This document shows, in pieces, positions 53,226-62,906 of a stretch of 64,000 nt of DNA. The stretch is from the NCBI RefSeq assembly GCF_950100655.1, contig NZ_CATNLY010000023.1, forward strand, positions 620,001-684,000, read 5' to 3'. This DNA comes from Pleomorphomonas sp. T1.2MG-36. GTDB lineage: Bacteria; Pseudomonadota; Alphaproteobacteria; Rhizobiales; Pleomorphomonadaceae. Position 1 is the first letter of the stretch, and each line of letters opens with the position of its first letter. Position numbers and translations under genes: made by a program. A model generated the notes under the pieces. It ran no database searches, was not told the origin of the DNA, and saw nothing but the letters and a program-made list of their open reading frames with translations.

Positions 53226-55082
53226 ATGCCCGCCTATCGTTCCCGCACCTCCACCCATGGCCGCAACATGGCCGGCGCTCGCGGTCTGTGGCGCGCCACC
53301 GGCGTCAAGGAAAGCGATTTCGGCAAGCCGATCATTGCCGTGGTCAACTCCTTCACCCAGTTCGTGCCCGGCCATGTGCATCTCAAGGACATCGGGCAAC
53401 TGGTTGCCCGCGAAATCGAGAAGGCCGGCGGCCTCGCCAAGGAATTCAGCACCATCGCCGTCGATGACGGCATCGCCATGGGCCATGACGGCATGCTCTA
53501 TTCGCTGCCGTCGCGCGACCTGATCGCCGACAGCGTCGAGTACATGGTCAACGCCCATTGCGCCGACGCCATGGTCTGCATCTCCAACTGCGACAAGATC
53601 ACGCCAGGCATGCTGATGGCGGCGTTGCGCCTCAACATCCCCGCCGTCTTCGTCTCCGGCGGACCGATGGAGGCCGGCAAGGTCCTGCTGTCGTCGGGCG
53701 TCACCAAGTCGGTCGACCTGATCGACGCCATGGTCGCCGCCGCCGACGACAAGGTGTCGGACACCGACGTGCGCTCCTACGAACGGTCGGCCTGCCCGAC
53801 CTGCGGCTCCTGCTCGGGCATGTTCACCGCCAACTCGATGAACTGCCTCACCGAGGCGCTCGGCCTCAGCCTGCCGGGCAACGGCTCGATGCTGGCGACG
53901 CACGCCGACCGCAAGGCACTGTTCCTCAGAGCCGGCCAACTGATCGTCGACCTCTGCAAGCGCTACTACGAAGGCAACGACGAGAGCGTGCTGCCGCGCT
54001 CCGTCGCCTCTTTCGCCGCCTTCGAGAACGCCATGACGCTCGACATCTCCATGGGCGGGTCGACCAACACGGTGCTGCACCTGCTGGCGGCCGCCCAGGA
54101 AGCCGGCGTCGACTTCACCATGGCCGACATCGATCGCCTCAGCCGCCGCGTGCCCTGCCTGTCCAAGGTGGCGCCGGCCGTGGCCGACATCCACATGGAG
54201 GACGTGCACCGTGCCGGCGGCATCTTCGGTCTGCTGGGCGAGCTCGATCGCGCCGGGCTGCTCAACACCGACCTGCCGACCGTCCACACCCCGACGCTGA
54301 AGGCAGCGATCCGCGAGTGGGACGTCGTTCAGTCCAACTCGATCGCCGTCCGCACCTTCTTCGCGGCGGCGCCGGGCGGCGTGCCGTCGATCGAAGCCTT
54401 CAGCCAGGATCGGCGCTGGGACGATCTGGACCTCGATCGCAAGAAGGGCGTCATCCGCTCTATGGAAAACGCCTATTCCAAGGATGGCGGCCTCGCCGTG
54501 CTGTTCGGCAACATCGCGCTGGACGGCTGCATCGTGAAGACGGCCGGCGTCGACGAGTCCATCCTCGTCTTCGAGGGCGAAGTGAGGATCTATGAAAGCC
54601 AGGAAGGCGCGGTGAAGGGTATTCTCGGCGGCGAGGTCACTGCCGGCGACGTCGTGGTGATCCGCTACGAGGGCCCCAAGGGGGGGCCCGGCATGCAGGA
54701 GATGCTCTATCCGACGAGCTATCTGAAGTCGAAGGGCCTCGGCAAGGCTTGCGCGCTTCTGACCGATGGCCGCTTCTCCGGCGGCACCTCGGGCCTTTCC
54801 ATCGGTCATGCTTCGCCTGAAGCGGCCGAAGGTGGCGCCATCGGCCTTGTCGAAGCGGGCGACCGCATCCGCATCGATATCCCGAACCGCACCATCAATC
54901 TCCTGGTGTCGGACGAAACTCTCGCCGCCCGGCGTGCCGCCATGGAAGCCAAGGGCAAGGCTGCCTGGAAGCCGGCGGCTCCGCGTCCGCGCAAGGTGTC
55001 GGCGGCGTTGCGCGCCTATGCCGCCATGACCACTTCGGCGGCCAAGGGCGCCGTGCGCGACGTCAGCCAGATCGAGCACTGA
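53226..55082 (+). CDS. ilvD: Dihydroxy-acid dehydratase
   Basis: IlvD carries out the third step of valine and isoleucine synthesis, dehydrating dihydroxy acids to 2-keto acids with an Fe-S cluster. The 618-residue protein starts [20 protein letters not shown]. It has the cluster motifs [20 protein letters not shown] and [20 protein letters not shown], plus [20 protein letters not shown] and a C-terminal [20 protein letters not shown] with [23 protein letters not shown] 53226 matches the family start; upstream codons in frame belong to the terminator region. Confidence 0.97.
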   Translation: MPAYRSRTSTHGRNMAGARGLWRATGVKESDFGKPIIAVVNSFTQFVPGHVHLKDIGQLVAREIEKAGGLAKEFSTIAVDDGIAMGHDGMLYSLPSRDLIADSVEYMVNAHCADAMVCISNCDKITPGMLMAALRLNIPAVFVSGGPMEAGKVLLSSGVTKSVDLIDAMVAAADDKVSDTDVRSYERSACPTCGSCSGMFTANSMNCLTEALGLSLPGNGSMLATHADRKALFLRAGQLIVDLCKRYYEGNDESVLPRSVASFAAFENAMTLDISMGGSTNTVLHLLAAAQEAGVDFTMADIDRLSRRVPCLSKVAPAVADIHMEDVHRAGGIFGLLGELDRAGLLNTDLPTVHTPTLKAAIREWDVVQSNSIAVRTFFAAAPGGVPSIEAFSQDRRWDDLDLDRKKGVIRSMENAYSKDGGLAVLFGNIALDGCIVKTAGVDESILVFEGEVRIYESQEGAVKGILGGEVTAGDVVVIRYEGPKGGPGMQEMLYPTSYLKSKGLGKACALLTDGRFSGGTSGLSIGHASPEAAEGGAIGLVEAGDRIRIDIPNRTINLLVSDETLAARRAAMEAKGKAAWKPAAPRPRKVSAALRAYAAMTTSAAKGAVRDVSQIEH

Positions 55083-55301
55083 CACGGCGCTCGGCCGCCT
55101 GCGCGCTTACCTGTCCCGGAAAAGACCCGGTGGCGACGTGTTCGCCGCCGGAGTGGGGCGAGAACGGCCGGGGATCGGCGCCATGGGCAAGGCGCGATCA
55201 TTTTTATCATAGCGTCTGGTAACCGTCCGAATTCGTATGGCATTTTAGCGTCGTGACGGCGCGTCGGTGACGCCTGCGCGCACCCAATGTTTGTTTCGAT
55301 T

Positions 55302-55318
55302 CATTCAAAGCGCTTTTA
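55302..55318. promoter_or_regulatory. LacI-type operator copy 1 (CATTCAAAGCGCTTTTA)
   Basis: The core AAAGCGCTTT (55307-55316) is a perfect palindrome with the central CG of LacI/GalR-family sites. The full 17 bases recur exactly, inverted, at 55404-55420. It lies upstream of thuA, 99 bp centre to centre from the second copy. Confidence 0.75.
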
Positions 55319-55403
55319 TTATTTCGTCATTCAAAATATCTTTGACGGAACAAGCAATTGTGAGAACTACCCACTGCGGCCGGCGACTCTTGACAATCAC
55401 CAT

Positions 55404-55420
55404 TAAAAGCGCTTTGAATG
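55404..55420. promoter_or_regulatory. LacI-type operator copy 2 overlapping the thuA -10 region
   Basis: The same 17-base sequence in inverse orientation, core 55406-55415, lies just downstream of a perfect -35 TTGACA (55390-55395). It overlaps the expected -10 (TTGAAT at 55414-55419). That placement would block RNA polymerase. With copy 1 it could form a repression loop. No LacI-family gene is in the window. Confidence 0.75.
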
Positions 55421-55543
55421 CTTGTGAAGCAAGATGCCGCGCCTCGTTTACGGCCTTGAGGAAGGTCGGCGAACCGGGTCTTGCCGCGGAATCGGCGGTG
55501 CGCACGTCAGCGGCGCCGGGCCGCTCATCCCGGGAGGACTTCC

Positions 55544-56329
55544 ATGACTATCCGCACCACCGTCTACGGCGAGAACGTGCACGAGCAGACCAGCCAAGTC
55601 GTGCGTGACCTCTATCCCAACGGCATGCACAGCGCCATCGCCGATGCGCTCAACGTCGACCCGTCCATCGAGGCGAGCTGGGTGACCCTGCAGATGCCCG
55701 AGCACGGCCTGACGGTCGAGAAGCTCGCCGCGACCGACGTCCTGGTCTGGTGGGGCCATGCCGCCCATGGCGAGGTGAAGGACGAGATCGTCGAGCGCAT
55801 CGCCAAGCGCGTCTGGGAAGGCATGGGTCTCCTCGTCCTGCACTCCGGGCATTTCTCGAAGATCTTCAAGCGTCTGATGGGGACGCCCTGCGCGCTCAAG
55901 TGGCGCGAGGCGGGCGAGCGCGAGCGCCTCTGGGTGATCAACCGCAACCATCCGATCGCCGCCGGCCTGCCGGAGAAAATCGAACTCGACATGGAGGAGA
56001 TGTACGGCGAACCGTTCTCGGTCCCCGAGCCCGATGAAACCGTATTCATCTCCTGGTTCCAAGGTGGCGAAGTGTTTCGTTCCGGCCTTTGCTACAAGCG
56101 CGGCGCCGGCAAGATCTTCTATTTCCGCCCTGGCCACGAGGCCTACCCCACCTACCACGATGAAAACGTGCTGACGGTGCTGCGCAACGCGGTCAAGTGG
56201 GCCTACAATCCGGGCCCGGCCTGGACGGCGGTCACCGAAGCGCCCAACGTGCCTGTCGACAAGGCGCTGGAGCCGATCAAGGAGCGCGGCCTGACCATCC
56301 ATGCCAAGGGTGCTCCCGGCCTTCGCTGA
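55544..56329 (+). CDS. ThuA-like trehalose-utilisation domain protein
   Basis: The 261-residue protein shows ThuA-family segments: [20 protein letters not shown] at the N-terminus, [40 protein letters not shown], the late GRFSFR-type core [20 protein letters not shown] and LRNAVKW. ThuA is a glutamine-amidotransferase-like fold linked to trehalose or disaccharide catabolism in rhizobia, probably acting on 3-keto sugars. GGGAGGA before ATG 55544 sets the start. It is followed, 71 bases on, by a Gfo/Idh/MocA oxidoreductase, the standard ThuA partner. Confidence 0.9.
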   Translation: MTIRTTVYGENVHEQTSQVVRDLYPNGMHSAIADALNVDPSIEASWVTLQMPEHGLTVEKLAATDVLVWWGHAAHGEVKDEIVERIAKRVWEGMGLLVLHSGHFSKIFKRLMGTPCALKWREAGERERLWVINRNHPIAAGLPEKIELDMEEMYGEPFSVPEPDETVFISWFQGGEVFRSGLCYKRGAGKIFYFRPGHEAYPTYHDENVLTVLRNAVKWAYNPGPAWTAVTEAPNVPVDKALEPIKERGLTIHAKGAPGLR

Positions 56330-56400
56330 ATGTTCTTGAACGGCCGGCGGCTTCCCGCCGGCCGCCGCTCTTATCGCCCTCTTCCCATCGGACCTTCAAC

Positions 56401-57453
56401 ATGCGTCTCATCATCGTGGGCACCGGCAGCATGGCCCGCCATCACGCCCAGCACTTTTCCAAGATTCGTGGCGTGAAAATCGTCGGTTGCGTCGACATCT
56501 TCCCCGAGCTCGCCACCGCCTTCGCCAAGGACTTCAACATCCCCCGCACGTTCGCCACGGTGGAGGACGCCATCGTCTGGGGCAAGTTCGACTCGGCGGC
56601 CAACGTCACCACCGATCTTGCCCACTACCCCACGACCATGGCGCTGCTCACTGCGGGCAAGCACGTGCTCTGCGAAAAGCCGCTTGCCACCAACTATGCC
56701 CACGCCCTCGAGATGACCGAGACCGCCGAGAAGGAAGGTGTCGTGGGCATGGTGAATCTCAGCTACCGCAACGTGCCCGAGATTCACAAGATGCACGAGA
56801 TGGTCACCTCGGGCGCCATCGGCGACGTCAAGCACGTAGAGGCCAGCTACCTCCAGAGCTGGCTCACCGGAACCCATTGGGGCGACTGGCGCACCGAAAG
56901 CCGCTGGCTGTGGCGCCTCTCCGAGAATCACGGTTCCAAGGGCGTCATCGGCGACGTTGGAATCCACATTCTCGACTTCGCCTCCTTTGGCGCCGGCACC
57001 GACGTGACGCGGCTGTTCGGCCGTCTCAAGACCTTTCACAAGGCGCCCGACGACAAGATCGGCGAGTATACGCTCGACGCCAATGACAGTTTCGCCGGCA
57101 CGCTGGAGTTCGAAAACGGCGCCATCGGCGTCATCCATGCCTCGCGGTTTGCCACCGGTTATGCCAACACGCTGCGTGTCCGCGTTTTCGGCGACAAGGG
57201 CGCCCTCGAAATCCAGAATGGATCCGATGGCACCTGGCTGCGCGTGTGCAAGGGCGCAAAGGACATCAACAGCCAGACCTGGCGACCGGTGACGGCGAAG
57301 CCGGTGCCGATGAACTACAAACGCTTCTTCGATGCGGTGAAAGCCGGTCGGACCATGGAGCCGAGCTTCCGTCGGGCCGCCGATCTGCAACGCATTCTCG
57401 ATGCCTCCTTCGAGACGGAGCGGCTGAGGGGCGAACTGCCCGTTGCCGGCTGA
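56401..57453 (+). CDS. Gfo/Idh/MocA family oxidoreductase (ThuB-like)
   Basis: The 350-residue NAD(P)-dependent sugar dehydrogenase has an N-terminal Rossmann motif MRLIIVGTGSMARHHAQHFS and the Gfo/Idh EKP motif LLTAGKHVLCEKPLATNYAH. It also has the conserved GVIGDVGIHILDFASFGAGT and a C-terminal alpha/beta substrate domain. With ThuA it would oxidise a disaccharide or sugar to a keto derivative. ATG 56401 begins the Rossmann strand directly. It shares the operon with thuA under two LacI-type operators and is closed by a terminator. Confidence 0.92.
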   Translation: MRLIIVGTGSMARHHAQHFSKIRGVKIVGCVDIFPELATAFAKDFNIPRTFATVEDAIVWGKFDSAANVTTDLAHYPTTMALLTAGKHVLCEKPLATNYAHALEMTETAEKEGVVGMVNLSYRNVPEIHKMHEMVTSGAIGDVKHVEASYLQSWLTGTHWGDWRTESRWLWRLSENHGSKGVIGDVGIHILDFASFGAGTDVTRLFGRLKTFHKAPDDKIGEYTLDANDSFAGTLEFENGAIGVIHASRFATGYANTLRVRVFGDKGALEIQNGSDGTWLRVCKGAKDINSQTWRPVTAKPVPMNYKRFFDAVKAGRTMEPSFRRAADLQRILDASFETERLRGELPVAG

Positions 57454-57474
57454 GGCGTCCCATGCCTGTCGTTC

Positions 57475-57505
57475 AAAGCCGCCGGGTCGTTTCCCGGCGG
57501 CTTTT
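57475..57505 (+). terminator. Rho-independent terminator of the thuAB-like operon
   Basis: GCCGCCGGG (57478-57486) and CCCGGCGGC (57493-57501) form a 9-bp stem, extended by A-T pairs, followed by TTTTG. It lies 25 bases past the stop codon. Confidence 0.88.
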
Positions 57506-57612
57506 GTTTGAACGCCCCAGAAGCGACCCATCATATAATTAGTCGGCTTACTACATATCGACAATCGGCTGGATACGTCCCTCTCGCTCCGCAAGACCAT
57601 CGCCCCGGCAAC

Positions 57613-57643
57613 AAAAAACCGGCGACCCAAAGATCGCCGGTTT
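57613..57643 (-). terminator. Rho-independent terminator of pta
   Basis: On the minus strand AAACCGGCGA pairs with TCGCCGGTTT (57616-57625 with 57634-57643) and is followed by TTTTTTGTT. It lies 27 bases past the pta stop. Confidence 0.9.
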
Positions 57644-57669
57644 CGTTGTTCCGTTGGATTTCCGCAGCC

Positions 57670-59784
57670 TTATTCGGCGGCGGCCTGCATCGGCCGCTCG
57701 CTCTGCCCGACCTGGATGGCCGTCAGCGCGATGGTGTAGACGATGTCGTCGACCAGGGCGCCGCGCGACAGGTCGTTCACCGGCTTGCGGAGGCCCTGCA
57801 GCATCGGGCCGACCGACACGACGTTGGCCGAACGCTGCACCGCCTTGTAGGTGGTGTTGCCGGTGTTGAGGTCGGGGAAGACGAAGACATTGGCATGACC
57901 GGCCACCGGCGAGCCCGGCGCCTTCTGCTTGCCGACGCTTTCGACGGAGGCGGCATCATACTGGATCGGACCGTCGATCAGCAGGTCCGGACGACGTTCC
58001 ATGACCTTCAGCGTAGCCTCGCGCACCTTGTCGACATCGCTACCCGTTCCGGACGTGCCGGTCGAGTAGGAGATCATGGCAACGCGCGGGTCGATGCCGA
58101 AGGAGCGAGCGCTGTCGGCCGACTGGCAGGCGATCTCGGCCAGTTCGTCCGCCGACGGGTCGGGGTTGATGGCGCAATCGCCGTAGACCAGCACCTGATC
58201 GGGCATCAGCATGAAGAACACGCTGGAGACGATGGAGTTGCCCGGCGCGGTCTTGATGAGCTGCAACGCCGGGCGCACCGTCGAGGCCGTCGTGTGAACG
58301 GCGCCCGAAACCAGGCCATCGACGTCGCCCATGGCCAGCATCATGGTGGCCAGCACCACGTTGTCCTCGAGCTGCGCCTCGGCCTGCGGCGGGGTCAGCC
58401 CCTTCGACTTGCGAAGCTCGACCATGGGGGCGACGTAGCTGCCGCGCACCTTGGCCGGATCGAGGATTTCCAGCTCCGGCGGCAGTTCGATGCCGTGGCT
58501 GGTCGCGACATCCTTGATCGCCTTCGGGTCGCCGACCAGCGCGCAGCGGGCAATGCGCTTCTGCGTGCAGATGACGGCGGCCTTGATGGTCCGCGGCTCG
58601 TCGCCCTCGGGCAGCACGATGCGGCGGTTGGCGGCACGCGCTTCCTGGATCATCCGGTGGCGGAACATCGGCGGCGTCATCAGGCCGCCGTTGGAGCGTG
58701 TCGTCGCCGGGGCGAGCGGAGCAAGATCGATGTGATCGGCCACATGCTCGAGCAGCTTTTCCATGCGCTCGGCATCCTCGTGACGAACGCGGCGGTCCAT
58801 CGAGTTGAGGCGCACGGCGACGTCATAGGTCTGAAGCTCGGTGGTCAGCACCGGCAGATCGCCGAAGCGTGGCGACAGGAACTCGGAGATGGACGGTGCC
58901 ATCGGCTCGTCGCAGGTGAGCAACAGACCGGCGATCGGCAGGCCCGACGAACGGGCCAGCGTCGTGGTGATGATGATGTCGGACCGGTCGCCGGGGGTAA
59001 CCACCAGCGTGCCGGGCTTCAACGCCTTCACCACCTTGTCGGGGCTGCGGGCGCCGATGACGATCTCGCCGACCCGCGCCTTCTTGATGTCACCGGGGCG
59101 AAGGATGCCGAAGCCGAGGTCGCCAGCGACGTCGATGAGACGTGGCGCGTTGAGGGCCGGCTCGTCAGAGGTGACGGCGAGCACCGGTACCCCGATCTTC
59201 GCGGCTTCCAGCGCCTTGGCGAACTCTTCCGCCTTGACGTCGCCACCGCGAGCACGGCCGACGATCAGGCCGGCAAACGGGCGCCCCTCGGCGAGGAAGC
59301 GATGCTGGGCGTCGGCGAGATCGCCGACAATCGACTTCACCGTCGCGTCGAGGCCGGGCACCACCGGGATGATCTCGGCCGACAGCGAGCGACCCATGGC
59401 GATGTCGAGGTCGATGGTCAGCGGGTGCGTGGTCGAGGGCAAGAGCCCTTCGACGATCACCATGGACCGGGCGCCGCGCGCTTCCTCGACCAGTTCCACG
59501 ATCTCTTCGAGCAGCGTGAACAGGTTGCCGGTGCGGATCATCTCCTCGGCGCGCTCGGCCGGGATCGGATCGGGCGTGTTGAGGCCCAGCAGCGTGCGGG
59601 CGAAATGCACCGAGCGGTCGAGACCGTCGGGATAGGCCTCGGGATCGGCGACCGGCTTGGCAAAGCCGACGTCGTAGCCTTCGCGCTGGAAGGCGCGGAC
59701 GAGGCCGAGCGCCACGGAGGAAATGCCCTGCTGGCTGGAAGTCGGCGCCAGGAAGAACGTGCGGTAAGAGGGTTTCGGAGTCAT
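57670..59784 (-). CDS. pta: Phosphate acetyltransferase (long, two-domain form)
   Basis: Pta interconverts acetyl-CoA and acetyl phosphate. The 704-residue protein has an N-terminal P-loop-like/DRTGG region (about 1-350; FFLAPTSSQQGISSVALGLV, RSDIIITTTLARSSGLPIAG) and the C-terminal catalytic domain (about 385-704). The catalytic part has VLPEGDEPRTIKAAVICTQK, ARCALVGDP, GSPVAGHANVFVFPDLNTGN and YKAVQRSANVVSVGPMLQGL. The long form resembles E. coli Pta and is often allosterically regulated. It is 19 bases after ackA on the same strand, so ackA-pta form an operon ended by the terminator. Confidence 0.96.
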   Translation of the reverse strand: MTPKPSYRTFFLAPTSSQQGISSVALGLVRAFQREGYDVGFAKPVADPEAYPDGLDRSVHFARTLLGLNTPDPIPAERAEEMIRTGNLFTLLEEIVELVEEARGARSMVIVEGLLPSTTHPLTIDLDIAMGRSLSAEIIPVVPGLDATVKSIVGDLADAQHRFLAEGRPFAGLIVGRARGGDVKAEEFAKALEAAKIGVPVLAVTSDEPALNAPRLIDVAGDLGFGILRPGDIKKARVGEIVIGARSPDKVVKALKPGTLVVTPGDRSDIIITTTLARSSGLPIAGLLLTCDEPMAPSISEFLSPRFGDLPVLTTELQTYDVAVRLNSMDRRVRHEDAERMEKLLEHVADHIDLAPLAPATTRSNGGLMTPPMFRHRMIQEARAANRRIVLPEGDEPRTIKAAVICTQKRIARCALVGDPKAIKDVATSHGIELPPELEILDPAKVRGSYVAPMVELRKSKGLTPPQAEAQLEDNVVLATMMLAMGDVDGLVSGAVHTTASTVRPALQLIKTAPGNSIVSSVFFMLMPDQVLVYGDCAINPDPSADELAEIACQSADSARSFGIDPRVAMISYSTGTSGTGSDVDKVREATLKVMERRPDLLIDGPIQYDAASVESVGKQKAPGSPVAGHANVFVFPDLNTGNTTYKAVQRSANVVSVGPMLQGLRKPVNDLSRGALVDDIVYTIALTAIQVGQSERPMQAAAE

Positions 59785-59803
59785 GGCCTTCGTCCCTTTC
59801 GCA

Positions 59804-61015
59804 TCAGGCTTTGGCAGGCAGAAGACCGGCGAGGAGGGCCGTATCTTCAGCGATCACACGTTCTTCATCGGTCGGCACGACGATGGCGACCGGCTTCCTC
59901 GACCGCGAGACGATGCCGCTCTTGCCGCCGAAGATGGTGGCATTGGCTTCCTCGTCAAGATCGAGGCCGAGGGCGGACAGGCGCTTCAGCGTCTTGGCCC
60001 GGATGTAGGCGGAGTTCTCGCCGATGCCACCGGTGAAGGCGACGGCATCGAGGCGCGGCAAGGCGGCCGTCAGCGCGCCGATGTAGCGGCAGAGACGGAA
60101 GACGAAGACGTCGAGCGTCTCCTCGGCCTGGTGGTTGCCGGCCTGGGCGGCCTCGGTCAGCGTGCGGCAGTCGTTGGAGAGTTCCGACAAACCGAGCAGA
60201 CCGCTCTCGCGGTTGGCCATCTTCTCGAGCCCGTCGACGTCGAGACCGGTCTTCTTGGCGATGTAGGCGAGCGCGCCGTAGTCCACGTCACCGGTGCGGG
60301 TGCCCATGACGAGACCTTCCAGCGGAGTGAGGCCCATCGACGTGTCGACGCACTTGCCGTTCCAGACGGCGGTGGCCGACGAGCCGTTACCGAGATGGCA
60401 GACGACGACGCCGCTGTCGTTCGGATCGAGGCCGAGCAGGCGGATCGTCTCGCCGGACACGTAGCGGTGCGAGGTACCGTGGGCGCCATAACGGCGCACG
60501 CCGAGATCGCGGTAGTACTTGCGCGGCAGGGCGTAAAGGAAAGCTTCCGGCTTCATCGTCTGATGGAAGGCGGTGTCGAACACGGCAACCTGCGTCAGCG
60601 ACGGGAAGGCGTGGACGGCGGCGCGCATGCCGATGGCGTGGGCCGGGTTATGCAGCGGCGCGAAAGGACAGGTGCCGATTTCCTCGATCATGGCATCGTC
60701 GGTGACGATGCGGCTCTCGGTGAAGCGTTCGCCGCCATTGACGACGCGATGACCGACGGCCGCCACGCGTTCGAACCAGCCGCGCTCCTTCAGGAAGGCC
60801 ATCAGCGCATCGACCGCGCCCTGATGATTGGTGGGGGTCAGCGGGTTCTTGTTCTTGGCGCCGTCGACATCAATGCGGATCGAGGCATCGCTCTGGCCGA
60901 GGCGCTCGGCAAGACCGGACGCCAGCGGCTGGCGTTCGCCAAGCGGGTAGATAGCGAACTTCAACGACGAGGAGCCGCTGTTGATGACCAGGATCAGGGG
61001 GGAGGATGTCGACAT
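59804..61015 (-). CDS. ackA: Acetate kinase
   Basis: AckA converts acetyl phosphate and ADP to acetate and ATP, or the reverse. The 403-residue protein has the N-terminal LILVINSGSSSLKFAIYPLG and AVGHRVVNGGERFTESRIVT. It also has FDTAFHQTMKPEAFLYALPR, YGAHGTSHRYVSGE, VCHLGNGSSATAVWNGKCVD and AFTGGIGENSAYIRAK, all acetate-kinase signatures. The start at 61015 gives the family N-terminus; upstream codons to 61174 do not fit. Pta follows directly. Together they give overflow acetate or use acetate. Confidence 0.97.
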   Translation of the reverse strand: MSTSSPLILVINSGSSSLKFAIYPLGERQPLASGLAERLGQSDASIRIDVDGAKNKNPLTPTNHQGAVDALMAFLKERGWFERVAAVGHRVVNGGERFTESRIVTDDAMIEEIGTCPFAPLHNPAHAIGMRAAVHAFPSLTQVAVFDTAFHQTMKPEAFLYALPRKYYRDLGVRRYGAHGTSHRYVSGETIRLLGLDPNDSGVVVCHLGNGSSATAVWNGKCVDTSMGLTPLEGLVMGTRTGDVDYGALAYIAKKTGLDVDGLEKMANRESGLLGLSELSNDCRTLTEAAQAGNHQAEETLDVFVFRLCRYIGALTAALPRLDAVAFTGGIGENSAYIRAKTLKRLSALGLDLDEEANATIFGGKSGIVSRSRKPVAIVVPTDEERVIAEDTALLAGLLPAKA

Positions 61016-61363
61016 TGGCGATACTCTATCGATTCTCGTTGGATTGACCGAGGATACGGCGAGCGGCGGCGCCCCCGTCATACCAATTCTCGTGGATTTG
61101 CGGCGAATATCCGAGATCGGGTGGATTTGGTATGCGGCCCACCCCGTACCGAAATCGCAACCGCCAATGCCCACAAAACATCGGGGAGCCTATCGCGAGC
61201 CGATTTATATTTTCTTTTCATGGCTTTAACAAAAACTATCCCCCGCATTTCCGGAATGGCTCGGGGGAGAGCAATGCGCAAGACGCAGACGAGCCGCCCG
61301 GCAGCGGCATAAGTGCGCGCTACCGAACAGCTTTTTTTGTCGCAGTGGGTTTCAGTACCGCGC
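61016..61363. other. Intergenic region upstream of ackA with a repeat-like element
   Basis: The 348 bases between ackA and the aminopeptidase gene, both on the minus strand, contain no supported gene. A complex inverted repeat at 61080-61133 is listed separately. The AT-rich stretch 61200-61250 (revcomp AAAGAAAATATAAAT) could hold the ackA promoter. Confidence 0.5.
61080..61133. repeat. REP-like inverted repeat ATACCAA...TTGGTAT
   Basis: ATACCAA (61080-61086) is mirrored by TTGGTAT (61127-61133), enclosing TCTCG...CGAGA and GGAT/ATCC arms that would fold further. The left arm ATTCTCGTGGATTT is similar to ATTCTCGTTGGATT at 61032-61045. This compact folding non-coding unit resembles intergenic palindromic elements. 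Whether it recurs in the genome cannot be seen here. Confidence 0.4.
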
Positions 61364-62824
61364 TCAGGCGTGGCCGAAGCGGTCCTTCAGATAGCGATAG
61401 ACAGCTCGGATCGCCTGTGCCTCGCCACCCTCCGGCTGCCCGGGCCGAGCCGCCGGCACCCAGGCGAAGATATCGGCGTGCATCCAGGTCTTTGCCTTTT
61501 CGACGAAGCGGCCGAGGAACAGCGCGGCGGTGATCGAGCCGGCAAAGCCGCCTGGAGACACGTTGTTGAGATCGGCGATCTTCGACTTGAGACCGTCCTC
61601 GTAGGGCGCCCACAGCGGCAGGCGCCAAAGCGGATCACCGGCGGCAAGGCTGGCCGCCGAGAGGTCGGCGGCGAAGGCATCGTCGCGGGTATAGAAAGGC
61701 GGAATGTCCGGACCGAGAGCGACGCGGGCGGCCCCGGTGAGCGTCGCCAGGTCGACGAGCAGATCAGGGGCTTCGTCGTCGGCGAAAGCCAACGCGTCGG
61801 CAAGGATCAGGCGCCCTTCGGCATCCGTATCGCCGATCTGCACGGTGAGCCCCTTGCGCGAGGGGAAAACGTCGCCCGGCCGGTAGCTGGTACCCGACAC
61901 GGCATTCTCGACGATCGGCAGCACGACGCGCAAGCGCAGGTCGAGGCCGGCTTCCATGATGAGACGGGCCAGGCCGAGCACGTTGGCCGCGCCACCCATA
62001 TCCTTTTTCATCAGCAGCATGTAGCTGCCGCCCTTGATGTCGAGGCCACCAGTATCGAAGACGACGCCCTTGCCGACCAGCGACACTTTCGGAGCGTCGG
62101 GCCGCCCCCAGGTGAAGGTGATCAGGCGCGCCGGGCGGCTTGAGCCGCGCCCGACCGCCTCGACAAGCGGGAACTCGCGCGCGAGAAGGTCGTCGCCGAG
62201 GTACTCCTCGAACACCGCGCCATGGGTCGTCGCCAACTCGCGGGCGGCGGCCGCCAGTTCGGTCGGGCCGAGGTCGTTGGCCGGGGTGTTGACGAGGTCT
62301 CGAACCATGTAGACGGCAGCCGCGATCCGCTCGGCCTCCGCGCCCTCTTCGCCGTCCGGCAGAACGAGACGCGGCGCGTTTGTCTTTGGCTTCAGATACC
62401 GCTCGAAACGGTAGGATCCGAGCGCAAAGCCCAGGGCCGCGTCTCCGACGTTGCCCGGCCAGCCTTCGAGACGATAGGTGCCGGCCGGCAGAACGGTCGC
62501 AAGCTTGCCGGCGAGAAGCGGCGGTCTGCTGCCTCCTTCGCGGCCGAGGCCGAACAGCGCGGACGCCACCTCACCATCGCCATTCGGCAGCAACAGAAGC
62601 GTTCCCTCGTCGGCCGAGAAGGCATTGGCTTTCGCCCAGGCCGTCGCGCCGAGCTCGGCAAGCTTGGCTTCGAGGCCCTCGGTGGTGACGGCGTGGACGG
62701 GAATGGCGGTTTCATCGGCAGCGGCAAAGGCGGGCAGCAAGACGGCAAACTCCGGTTGGCGTTTTCCCGAATGTAGAGAGACGGGCGAGCCGCGGCAAGG
62801 TGACCGCGGCAGTTGGGAAAGCAT
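61364..62824 (-). CDS. Leucyl aminopeptidase family (M17) peptidase
   Basis: The 486-residue metallo-exopeptidase has the dizinc site residues K252 and D257 in VGKGVVFDTGGLDIKG, D275 in MKKDMGGAA, and D334 and E336 with R338 in GDTDAEGRLILADAL. The usual N before TDAEGR is D here. It releases N-terminal residues from peptides. Its length and C-terminal catalytic domain (from about 170) match the PepA/PepB group. ATG 62824 has no clear ribosome-binding site. The gene diverges from the TPR lipoprotein gene. Confidence 0.92.
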   Translation of the reverse strand: MLSQLPRSPCRGSPVSLHSGKRQPEFAVLLPAFAAADETAIPVHAVTTEGLEAKLAELGATAWAKANAFSADEGTLLLLPNGDGEVASALFGLGREGGSRPPLLAGKLATVLPAGTYRLEGWPGNVGDAALGFALGSYRFERYLKPKTNAPRLVLPDGEEGAEAERIAAAVYMVRDLVNTPANDLGPTELAAAARELATTHGAVFEEYLGDDLLAREFPLVEAVGRGSSRPARLITFTWGRPDAPKVSLVGKGVVFDTGGLDIKGGSYMLLMKKDMGGAANVLGLARLIMEAGLDLRLRVVLPIVENAVSGTSYRPGDVFPSRKGLTVQIGDTDAEGRLILADALAFADDEAPDLLVDLATLTGAARVALGPDIPPFYTRDDAFAADLSAASLAAGDPLWRLPLWAPYEDGLKSKIADLNNVSPGGFAGSITAALFLGRFVEKAKTWMHADIFAWVPAARPGQPEGGEAQAIRAVYRYLKDRFGHA

Positions 62825-62906
62825 CGGGTTAACCGGCCGTTAGGGTTAACAGATTATCAAGGACAAGCTCCGAGGCGGTGGTGCCGCCCCCATCACGGTG
62901 AGACCG

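Larger units (their letters stand above)
55083..55543. other. Intergenic region: ilvD hairpin and thuA promoter region
   Basis: These 461 bases hold no gene. Near ilvD, CCGGTGGCGA (55127-55136) and TCGCCGCCGG (55142-55151) form a 10-bp stem without a T-tract, a possible weak terminator. From about 55200 the DNA becomes AT-rich. Two inverted LacI-type operators bracket a -35 TTGACA at 55390-55395 (listed separately). Confidence 0.6.

Noticed and set aside
57508..60036. 842-codon open frame on the plus strand
   Set aside because: It is antisense to pta and ackA, spans the pta terminator, and has low-complexity composition.
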